Source: Taenia hydatigena (lineage: Eukaryota; Platyhelminthes; Cestoda; Cyclophyllidea; Taeniidae). From it: a stretch of 64,000 bases of DNA. Positions 48,001 to 58,800 of this stretch are shown here, in pieces; within the stretch, counting starts at the first letter, position 1; each line of letters opens with the position of its first letter. The stretch spans positions 13,017,733-13,081,732 of the forward strand of contig JADWOT020000008.1 in NCBI GenBank assembly GCA_036345935.2, given 5' to 3'. The notes under the pieces are model-generated. The model was not told where the DNA came from, ran no database searches, and was given only the letters and a program-made list of their open reading frames with translations. The translations under genes and the position numbers were made by a program.

Positions 48001-51000
48001 AGGAGTGTTAATGCATTAATGGTGGAGAGGTTGGAGGTGGTGATGAAGTGTCGACGACGCTCGTAAAGCCCTCTTTTATACTTCGCTAGTACGGCAGCTA
48101 CAATGACACGCGAGAAAGAATTGGCACAATGCAAGTCGAAGGCGTCAAAGCAGGGGCTCTAGGAAGACGATGGCTGTTCCTTCCACTGATTCCACAGCGA
48201 AAGACGTGATTGTGCAAGGAATTGAGAAGGTGGTGATTTTCATTGTGACATTTTGAGAAGAGCGTGCTAAAATCGTGCACCTAAGAGGCATGCTCCCCTT
48301 TCATACCAAAACCTACTTCAAATGATTTCTGGGTTAATTTGCAAGGTGAGCAGAAATGGGAAATTTCTCAACTTATATAGAAAGAGCTGGTGGGGGACAC
48401 GAGACTTCTATGATGTAGCGAAGCAGAGGCGTTGTTCCAATGAAAGGTGTCACAGAACCGGATCATGCAGTGAAGTGCAAATCCATGAGGTCTTGGTGGC
48501 TGCAAAACAAGGCATGTTGTGGAGTGTTCACATGAAGGCAAGCATCTAAATATGAATGACACCGGGGAACAGAGGTGAGTGGATGGAGACTGGTGCGGTG
48601 CATCGGCTCAAATTGCACGAATACATGGAATAACCACGCAAGTACCGCATGGTTGTAAATGCCAGCTTCTGCCTCGGTGCCATCGCTCCATGAGTAGGAC
48701 AACTGCTGCCTGGTGCAAAATAAATCATTTCAGACTTAAGCAGCGGTCGCCCATACGCGATTGTGACGCAATAAACGGTGCTGGAAGTGGTGCTCTGAAG
48801 TGCATTTTGCCTTGTGAGAATAAGTTCAGGTCCTCTCCATTTCCCGACACTTGCTTTAATCTTGCTTTACGCAAAGCAAGAGATCAGGATTGTAAACGAA
48901 ACCTAATTTCTTGCATCAATTGAGCAGAGTCAGCACAAAGGCAAGAAATTAAAGCATTTCTTAGCACCCATCAGGCGATATCGCCTCTCATTTACTTTGG
49001 TGCTAGCAAAACACAATCTTCTCCAAGAGGATGGTATGTTTCGACGCACGCTAGTGGAGGGCAAGTAGTTTCCAAAACGCATTTACTTGTGATGCCTTGA
49101 CTAACTGGAAGGGCAAGCTTCAGCCCCACAAAATTCGAATGAAGAGCCATCACGTGGAACTCAGTTTGATGCGTGATATGAGAAAGGAGCATGACGCATT
49201 TCAGCAGAACGACCGCAGGACTTTAAATGAACAAGTGAAATCATGTAATCAAGCAATACATAGACACAGACACCTACACATGCACACAAATCACTTCGCT
49301 AATCAACAAGTCATTAAAGGAGCACGAAAGCACAAAGAAATTGAAGCACAAAAGCCATTGCCCAGCATAATCCACTCTGTTTGTCAGTGAGTTGCACAGT
49401 GCTTCTAATTGCAGTGTGAATTAATATTCTCTCACCTCCCTCTCCATCTACCGTTAATACGCAACATGTGGGTAGCATTTGTGCTCCTTGCAACAACAAC
49501 GAATTCTACCGTCTCCTCTCTGTGTAGACCTTAACTGATGCCTGCAAGTTGTAGTTGACATGTCGTTGTCGAGGTACACCAATATGCCAACAGCAGCAAC
49601 AACCTGTCCTTCTTGCTGTCAGGACTGGCGAGTCTTACTGAACGCAATGCCTCTGTCCTCTAGTGATTCGTCACTCGACTCACCAAACTGTGCAAACTGT
49701 TTGTGGGCGGTGTCTTTGTCCTCCACAACTGCATGGTACACCCTCTCCAAATGCTCCATAGCAAGTTGTAGGAGAGGTAGCCGCATCTCGATTACCGTGT
49801 TTGGGTGGATTCGTAAAGCAAAGTAACCAAAATTGTGCCGATTAGGTCCCACAGAGAAGTTGTGGTAGGGACGATGAGTGCGCAATGAAGATTAGCGCAC
49901 TGATAAACAACGCATTTCTACCCAACCATTCATCGTCCATCTCTCTCTCCTTTTCTCGGCCGCTTTCTTTAAAACGGATGCATGCGAGTGGGCGCGCACA
50001 TTGGGTGCGACCCCATGAGTTACTAGGAGTAGTGGTTGTGAGTTCCACCGACGTCCAGCTTGTATCGAGTGGATGTAGGCGAATGACCGCGAGTATTAAT
50101 TGATCAGATGCAGCCAAAGCACCATGAGCGGATGCGCCGAAATTGGTGTTGACTGTTTCAATGATGAGAAACACGAATGGCAACAATTTGGCAATGAGCG
50201 AAGGCATGGAAAGCATTTGCTCGTTCGGAGAAGGACGCATTTGTTAGAGACACTTTGGACGTTGGTAATGTTACGTCAGTCGCCACACTTCACGTAGGCA
50301 ATAAATCCTATTGAAAATACCTTTTCGTTCGGTGACTTTCATGAGACTGTGTCGGTGCCATTTCAGTAGGACGGTAAGAAGTGCTTCGAAGGGAATTAGA
50401 GACTCGGTTTCTCGCTTGAAGTGCTCTGCATAAGGTGCAAGGGCCGATGTTTGGGGCGCCAACAAGCCTTAGTTGGAGTCATGGCAGACACGATCAAATG
50501 CACCAATCCCGAGGGAGGACGCTTCTGCACTCATGGTATAGGCGTTTGCATGGAAATGGAAACAGGGAGGATGGCTACGGTGTGTCAATGAGATGAGCTG
50601 AACCCGAAATGTGGAAGGACATGGTTGTCCTGTTTGTTGCGCATGGTCGGAGCAACAGTTGTCGAGACGTCGAAGTCTCACCAGTGGCAGGAAGTGGCAA
50701 TAGAAATAGGACAATGGTGACGTGAGGCATAAAGGAAGGACTCACATCATTATGTCAAAAGTGGCAATTAGAACGATGCATGAGTTACGAAAGGTAGGGA
50801 GGAAGCCTTTACTTAGTTGAGTCACGGTTTTAAGGTTCTTGGTATGAATAATGCAGTTGAAATGGCTGTAGCAGATTTTTCAAATGTGAATGATGTATGA
50901 ATGCAATTTACCGAGGTGGAAGCTAAACTGTAGAGAAATGGGTAGAATTTCCAATTACGGCGTTAAACGAGTTATTTTGTCCCTCGCAAATTTTAAATAT

Positions 51001-53249
51001 ATAGCTTTTAGCTGCAGCAATTTTAGCAACGGAATCATCATTGGAAATATTGCATGGATAGGTGTGAGAGTACTCATGAAGTTTTGATGTTGTTGCACTG
51101 GCTGTTATAATCGTGGAATAGCCAAAACGATGTTCTTTTCATCGATTGCAATGGTGGATAAAATAAAATGCCGTGGGAGGAAATTGTTATTAATGCTAGA
51201 TTTGGTGGCAGAAAGTCTTATCATAAAGGCGACAAGACGATTTATTAAAGTTACAGCTTCGGTCATTTTACTTTTATCTTTAGAATAATGTTGAACCGTA
51301 GCTTAGCTAAGTTTCTATTGTATAAAGAAAGCTTTTCTCTGCGACGAAATCACATGCTCTTATTGCTCCTACTTGTAGGAATTCACGAAAACTGGTTAAA
51401 ATTTGAGGCTATATTTTAATTACAGAAAGTCATTTTATAGTTTCGAACGTAATTTTTTGAGAGAGCTATTTCTAGCGCCATAACCCTTTGCCGTGGATTG
51501 AAAAAGGGCACCAGAATGACGTATCATGCAGAGTCGAGGTGCTGGTCACAGGGGTGAGTCAGGATGTCACCTGAGCGTGCGTAAAGAACAAAAGCGAAAT
51601 CCTGCTTTTTAGATTAGCATCTGCGTATTGAGACAAGAAGAGGGGGAATCGGCAGAATGGAGGTAGAAGGGTCCCACCATGCTACTGATAGATGCTCAGT
51701 ATGTCTGAGTGAAGTTCATAATGTCGAGCTCTGTGGCATTTGAAAGCAAGCGGACCGATTCCTTTTTCTGAGCATGAATGCTAGAAGAAGTAGAGTGTTG
51801 TAGCTGGACCCTGCTTAAATCATAAACAGCTATAAAAAACAAGTCTTGAGGTCCTTATGGAGTTATTGACGGTAATAAATTCTGACGTGGACATTAAGGA
51901 GTGGTTTTTAAAAAGCCAAAGTAACTTTATGACTGAACGTCCAAGCTTGTCACGCACTGTGCCTCAAGCGACAAGCTATTTGATGTAAGTCGAGTAGCAT
52001 AGAATGCATCAGTAGTAAACGTACTGCTAATCAAAAAGTTGACTTGTAAAAAGCCTTTGCCCTTGGGAAAGAGGTTTGTTTGATTGATGTTTGAAATCCT
52101 CACCGCCTATTGCTATGATTGCATAACGCTAAGGCAATGATGAGAAAACGGAATCTCACAACAAGGTGAGTTACGACTTAACGTCATCCGATGCTTGCAA
52201 GTCCTTCCAGTGTTCCGCCTCGGCGGTATGCAAAAGAATTTACTTGAGGCCGTTAATACATAGTTCTGAATAATCAATTTGCATCAACCGTTTCGGTCAA
52301 AAATGCATTCATTTTGCTGTTTAAGTAGCTCATTTGCCAATATCCGCTGAAATTGATAGATGAACTGCCTTTGTTTGGCGTAATGAATTTTATGATTTTT
52401 AACACTAGAACAATCAATATTTAATGCGGTGAGAAAATCCAAAATGTGCAAACTTGCAAAGTGTTACCAAAACAGACGTGCAATAATTCGTCAAAAGAAA
52501 AGCAAGTTGTCCCTAATAATAATAAATTATCCATTTAGCCGATGTAACCAAACGTTTCTCGGCAGAAGGTGTTGTACTTAAAGCAAGTGAAGCATAAGTT
52601 TCACGGACTCCAAATTCAACTGGATAGGAGATGATAGAGAAATGGAGGACAGCATTTCTACAAAGCTGAAATTAGCTCCAAATGACTGCTTAGAAGCTTT
52701 ACATTTGAATTAACTACGCTCGGATCCACCTAACTGATAAGCAGGGTTGAGTAGCACAGATTTTAGAGCACCCCCTTTAAAACAAGCACCGAATAGAGAT
52801 GGAGAAGCACTAACGAAATGAGGTTGTCGTCGCTGGAAGGAGAGGAGTTGGTCGAAGAGGTAGCCAATGTGCCAGGAGTGGTTGTGGGGTTGTAGAAAGC
52901 GAACTCGAACAACGAGACAAGGAAAGGCGGCGGCAATTTTGACACAACGACTCTCGCAACGTTGCAGACCTGCACGCACATCATAGAAAGTGTTGTGGAG
53001 GATGCAACGCGTCGGCTCGAAGTCCGCCTCCCGCAGATAGGGCACCAACAAGAGACGCACAAAGATGCCTTCGAGGAGGAGGGCACAGGTGAGAAGTGTC
53101 GCGCCACCAATGTACGCTACCCGTGCCGCCAGACGCCACCTCTGTATCATCTTCGGTATCGTTACCGACGCGTTCATTGTCGCCGCTTCGCTGATCTCAT
53201 CAGTGCATTTGCTTCGGCCCTGTTTCTTTCGCTTCCTTCCACTCCACAT
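42031..53249 (-). CDS. KCNMB/TipE-like ion-channel auxiliary (beta) subunit, two exons
   Basis: Exon 1 is 52815-53249 (145 codons, ending before a GTTAGT donor). Exon 2 is 42031-42420 (acceptor TTGATAG, 129 codons and stop). They join in phase 0 to give 274 residues. The predicted protein has a basic N-terminus, TM1 at about residues 44-70, an extracellular loop of about 125 residues, TM2 at about 196-218, and a Ser/Thr/Pro-rich C-tail. The loop has the cysteine pattern of BK-channel beta subunits: FEPTRC, QRC, SRC, FPCLVV, CSIRPC (compare C-S-Y-I-P-x-C) and FPCY, followed by VILNKLL...HALLWP, as in the V-I-L-x-K-L...F-W-P block before TM2. NHS and NWS are possible N-glycosylation sites. Such proteins tune the gating of Slo channels, or of Nav channels for TipE. 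The intron is 10.4 kb, and the 15-kb duplication boundary falls inside it at 50919. A shorter start at Met25 is possible. Confidence 0.75.
44001..44252 (+). CDS. unassigned 83-codon ORF, faint FN3-like pattern (right copy)
   Basis: This has the same frame as 12399-12650. It lies in the intron of the KCNMB-like gene on the opposite strand. Confidence 0.2.
   Translation: MCEWTQAMVPIKPNAVNGNCQVILGAPVVQYIYSIKAYLKFSESPSKMAYWTVRNKVCKLAEYKVICRALGNRMVVTDGKSST
50920..52814. other. unique part of the KCNMB-like intron
   Basis: This lies between the outer end of the 15-kb right arm and the exon 1 donor. It is AT-rich and has no splice-bounded open frame that I recognise. The apparent ORF continuing from exon 1 to 52710 is intron read-through. 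Confidence 0.6.
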
Positions 53250-54788
53250 CTGAGTTTAGAGCATTCTGTGCCGCGCTGCTGATTCTACCGCTGCACTGCA
53301 TCCTGTGTACTCAAGTCAGGCTCCCCATTGGCATGAGCGGTTGACCAATCAAGAAATTGTGCGGCATGTGATTGGTTATAAGCTAAGCTGTATGCCCATA
53401 AAGTGACCTGCCGAAATGTTTTGTGGAAAGTCAAATTACTGGAAGCAGGTTTGACTACCACATAAATAATGAGGTAAATAAACGTTTTACTTCTACAAAC
53501 AAAATTGTTCACTAAGTGTGGATGTGACCTCACGTCCCGTTTTGTTTGGAAATGGATTTGATTTCTCGGCTAACTTAAATACCTCGGAATCCTGAAGACT
53601 GAGCGGAGAATCAGCAGTCACTGGGAGCATTTAGGAGAGGAGATGGCCTTAGTCAGATGGCAAAAGACACAAGGTACTATGAAATAGAGATTAGCCGAGA
53701 TAATTGATGGCGTCCTACGCAAGCTTTGAAAGTTCAAAACTTTAAAAATACCGTCAAAGCAAGTACCATTTAATTCAACTTATTTACATGAGTCCCAAAG
53801 CGCATTCCACCTTCTAATACAGTTTCAAAATTTGTGCTTGCGTATGAACTTTAATAAAAATACGTTTAAACAATGTTACATCTGCAAGTAACTTGATAGA
53901 AGAAACGCTGTAGACGGTTCTTCTCTTTCCTCCTCTTCTCTTCTGCCACCCTTGCTATGAGAATTTTGATATTTCTAGACATCTTTATTGCAGCACAGGA
54001 GAGATATCCGGTAACAGGGCCAAAGTATTCACGACTGAAGAGAGCAAATAATGTGAGTCCATGACCAGGTTAACTTGTCCTTCCGCCTCTCGCCTATAAA
54101 GCATATTTAAAGAACATAAGTGTTACAAACGCCTTAGAAAAATAATTAGGCTAAGGCCCGTGCCCACTTTACAATACTTACAGAAGATATTTTTTACTCC
54201 TCAGGAAACTGAATTTGACAAAATAAATTCTGCAAATGCTTTGTAAGTACGAAAGGGGTAGCAAACAAATATTATGATCTTAGTAAGTGGTTAATTCGCA
54301 TTAGCACCATCGTGCGCTGTCACTCTTGCGAAGTATGTGGTAAGTGGCGGCCAGTGTTCTGCATTCATTTTGTGTAGTCTTGTCCAACATTTACTAACTT
54401 TTATATTCTTCAATCCTTAATACTGAGCGCCTATAAACTCACCGGTTTTGCCATAAATATTGCCCGCATGACTGCCATATTTATATTTGCCTTTGTGTTC
54501 TGTAACAGAGAGAATGAGGGCAGTTTCCGTTTTAAGTTGATAAAGGCCAACAAGGCCTAGTACGCTCGTAAAATTGCACAAAGTCTGAATACGAGCCGGC
54601 TTATTGCATAAAAGTTTCCTTACCCACTTACTTTAATCTCATGAAATGGAGAATAAGTGTACGTGCATACTATTGCCAAAACGACGCCAACACTAAGCAC
54701 TAGCGTAAAGCAAACTCCACTTCACCAATTATGAATGCAGCGATTGTGTTGCACATTAAAAAGAATACAAATAGCCCAAGGTTAATGG
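53250..54788. other. upstream region of the KCNMB-like gene
   Basis: This should hold the promoter and 5' untranslated region of the minus-strand gene. I see no convincing TATA/initiator pair. The 82-codon minus frame at 53285-53533 matches nothing known to me. Confidence 0.5.
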
Positions 54789-55119
54789 CACCACCACCAC
54801 CACCACCACCACCACCACCACCACCACCACCACCACCACCACCACCACCACCACCACCACCACCACCACCACCACCACCACCACCACCACCACCACCACA
54901 CACCACCACCACACACCACCACCACCACCACCACCACACCACCACCACCACCCACCACCACCACCACCACCACCACCACCACCACCACACCACCACCACC
55001 ACCACCACCACCACACACCACCACCACCACCACCACCACCACCACCACCACCACCACCACCACACCACCACCACCACCACCACCACCACCACCACCACCA
55101 CCACCACCACCACCACCAC
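54789..55119 (+). repeat. 331-bp CCA/TGG trinucleotide array
   Basis: This is a nearly pure CCA array with a few dinucleotide slips (CACACCACC) and one CCCACC. The first hundred or so bases are uninterrupted. The slips split the array into pure blocks in shifting phase. Long ORFs of Pro, His, Thr, Trp, Val or Gly cross it in every frame on both strands and are not genes. It lies between the divergent KCNMB-like and lectin/sushi genes. Confidence 0.98.
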
Positions 55120-55818
55120 GTAAAATCGTTTTTTAGTGAGGGTTCGCGAATAAACTATGAAAGTTTGAGGAAGGCCTGAGGTGAGTTCGTGACTATACCA
55201 GTTGGATGTGCTGGTTAATCATGGATCACTGCGTTGCGTCTAAGTGGAAGCTCAGAGGAAATCTAAGGTGGAAACGGTAATGAATGAGCATCCGAATTCT
55301 CAAATCCGAACATCTATTGTAAATTTAAACATCAAATTAACTCTCGCAAAGCAAGGTATAATACAATGTGCATAAAAAGGATAGGATGCTAGAAGATTCC
55401 AAGGACAGTTAAATCATACGTTTCGCCCTCACAAAGCAGTTTGGATGGGGGTAGATGCATCATAATGAGCTTATTGGGAAATACAAGGAACACGTAGAAA
55501 CATTTAGTATAGCACCAGGCCAGTTAAACAACCGCTCTGTTTAAACCTTAATGAAACACTACACGTTTTCCACTTCTAAATGGACCACTCTCCATTCAGC
55601 GTACCGCACTTAAGGAGGACAGGCAAGAGCTTCGGTGCTGTAAATGATGTGAACAAGACACCGTCAAAGCTCTGTTACATGAGGTGACAACAATAACGCT
55701 GCGGAATGCTACTCGATTGGACTAGGGAACAATGGTGAACAAGAAGACCATAGCAACGCTGTCACGTTCTGAACATGCGTTTGCACTCAGTATTACGATA
55801 GGCACACCAGAAAGGAGG
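55120..55818. other. upstream region of the lectin/sushi gene
   Basis: There is no gene. An in-frame ATG at 55732 would add 29 residues ahead of the signal peptide. I prefer 55819 because the hydrophobic signal sequence follows it directly. Confidence 0.5.
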
Positions 55819-58800
55819 ATGGACGCCTTTCTGTTATTCGCTTTTGCTCTGCTCTGCGTTTTTCAAGGTAATTCAGCCTTCTCGGCTAGAAGTTTTGAAT
55901 TCTGTTTGCGCATCAATCGTGATCCTGCAACAATTAGTGAAAATATCTTGGTTTTTCCGTATTGGGCTCATTTCTTAAGATTTGACACTAATGGAGAAGC
56001 AGATAATGCAAAATTTCATTCATAAAATATTCCTTTTGGTCAGTTTAAGTTACAGAAGAGAGAAAACGGAATACGTAAGTACGGAGACGGATAAAACACT
56101 TAACGACTACACAAGAACTTTTTATTGGCATAACAATTTGCTTAACCTCCTTAACTCATTTGCGTTTTCTGAAAAATCAAACAGATTTTAAAAAAGAAAG
56201 TTAAACAACACAATGAAATGATTTTCGGAACTATTGTTTGCAATGCCGCCAATTATGTGGGTAAAATTTTGAGAAATATCTTATAGTCTTCTCTCTGCAT
56301 TATTGTTTATTGATCGATCCATTCCTTAACCAAAAGCCGGTTGCCATGGCGATGTTGACCCTACATTAAGCCGTGTGAACGATTTGCGCTACCAACCTCT
56401 TCTTTTGAAGGAATTGGAACCTACGAAATGGACTTCCCCTGTGTAGACTCAACGTGGGCATACGTGGCGAGGAGTGGAAAGTGCTACAAGTTGTTTTCCA
56501 ACACGTTGAGATACACACAGACGCAGGCGATTGAGAACTGTCAATCTCTACGTGGTAACTATCGCAACGTCAGTGTCACTATCGCTGAAGTTCGTGACTC
56601 AGATGACTTGGAGGCTTTGAAACAAGTGTTGGTAGATAATTCTCTCAAGGAGAGGGTGCTGCTAAGTGCTCGGAGGAAAAGTAAGCACTTTGCCTCATTG
56701 GATGCAAAAGAAATTTAATCAAATCTATGCGACTACAATTATTAATAGTTTTTCATGTGCTTAAACAAGCAGTTGAGTAAACTGAATTGCAAATTATTGG
56801 CTAACATCAGAACAACAATGGACAAGTAGAAGCCGGTAGAGCTTGCGCAAATTGTCACAGGGCAAAGAACAGCCATTGTGTTCTTTGCTCACTTTGCCAA
56901 TTAGCATCTACTTTTGTGTAGTCCACGCAAAATTCGAGTTGATTTTGGAAGAGGGCCAGGTTACTCGTAAATACAAAAGTGAGGGGAACAGGAGGCACGT
57001 CAATGAAGGGTTTGGTGTGGAATTGCCTTTCCTACTTATTAATTGATAGCATTTTGGTAGCTAGTGAGATAAGCTGCAAATCAATCGGTAGCGACACTAC
57101 CGCTAATGGCAGGAAGCATATGGCTCAGACGGAAGAAATTCTAAGTTAAACCCCACCTTATCAGTGATGCTCACCTGTTTTAATTAACCAAACTGACTGG
57201 ATACATATGTCACTTCAGTAATATGGAGCCTAAATTACCAAGACGAGATGGGATTAATGCTTGAAAAACTGGAGTAATGGTGGCACGGACACTATGGGCA
57301 CAGTTCGATGCCAGTATCCTGATACTAGCCTCAGGAAACAATGAACCAATTTGTTTAATTACTTGTTTGACGAGAACAAATCATTCTGCCCTACCAGAAG
57401 CAGGAAAGCAATGCTACAATGCAAAGGAGAAGTCTAATGAAGAGTTTTTATGCCTAAAAGATGCAACTCAGCCATTTGTATGGCAAAGCGACGATACAGT
57501 GATCAACCTGGACTTCATATCATGGTCGGGAGGCGTGGGTGATGGAAATTGTCTGACCGCCTTCTACACCGCAGAATACGTCGGGTTACAGTGGATTACC
57601 GTCGCTGCCGTGGAGGAAGCTGCGTGCGATGCCGGTCATGCTGTCATCTGTGAGCACAAGGGTAATTGCTCATCCTTTCCATCAAGTACATACTGTTGTG
57701 CTTTTGTACCCTTCTTCGGCGCCTTTAGTTTTGGTTGTCAATGGCGAGGCGTTACTAATTTTTTGCCCAAGCTTTTCACATATATGCATAGAGCTTTTGC
57801 TGGACCATAGTTTTGATGAGCCGAAAGCGCATATTTTTATGCTGGAATATACAAACAGCAGAAATGGTACGACGGAGAGGAATTAGAACTACTAAGCTAA
57901 AAATAGTCCAAGTTAATTGGTACATTAGTATGCTTTCTACAGTGAAGGACTGCGAAAATCCACCTGGCGGCTTTAATCCCAAAACAATGCAATTTAGTCC
58001 CACAAGGCCACACCCAGGCACGACCACAACCGTGGTTTGCAAACCCGGGTTTTACCCTCGACCAACTGAGAAGTTGTCCAAAACGAAGCATCTGAAGGCT
58101 GACGATAGGATACCACTTGCAGAGTTCAAATGCACCGGACGACGAGCAAGTTCAGGCGCTGCCGATCCTTCACAGTACAAAACCAGCTTCATCTATGATG
58201 GTTTGCCTCTGAATGAGTGCAACGGTAAGCAGCAATTTATGTCTAACCACATTCAACGAACGGTTTGGGCATGGACCTGTGGCACTATTGTTTGGCAAAT
58301 GAAGTACCAACGAAATTCTACCTAGTTTGAGACGGACCTTTTTTGTCCATAAATGATACACAAGACCATGGCTTTTCAAATGGTAAAAAACTTAACGTTG
58401 GCCACTTTGCGCAGCACTTATTTACCTCTACGATAAGTGGAGTAGGTACAAACAACACTGTGGAGCAAGGGGGCACCAGGATGAGTGGTAAGGGTTTTAA
58501 GCCATAGCTGATCCCACAAGCCGGCGGCTAATGAATGGGACAACCTTAACCACTTATCCATGTATACTTTCTCCCTTGCTCCACAGAGATATCATGCGAA
58601 CTGGATGCCACCTCTTTGTGTCATGCGGCGAATGGGACGATCAAGCCACCCAACAAAGTCCATTTTCAGTACGGTGAAAACGTGACTGTTAAATGTAACG
58701 CGGGATATGCCTATTCACTGGATCTAACGCAGGAGACGGCGAGCATGCAGTGCCTATCGGTGTCGAACAATCGCTATCAGGGCATGTGGCATCCCCATCC

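Larger units (their letters stand above)
35908..50919 (-). repeat. right arm of 15-kb inverted repeat (e' d' c' b' a')
   Basis: This is the inverted partner of 5732-20739. It differs from the left arm by scattered substitutions, while the left, middle and window-start copies agree with one another, so this arm is the outgroup. Its outer end (50919) lies within the intron of the complete KCNMB-like gene, whose first exon continues outside. That suggests the right arm is the original locus and the left arm is the derived copy. Confidence 0.95.

Noticed and set aside
52962..53282. Plus-strand ORFs of 106 and 62 codons
   Set aside because: They are antisense shadows of exon 1 of the KCNMB-like gene.
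54700..55123. Long ORFs of Pro/His/Thr (plus) and Trp/Val/Gly (minus)
   Set aside because: They are translations of the CCA array, open in every frame on both strands, with no gene-like ends.
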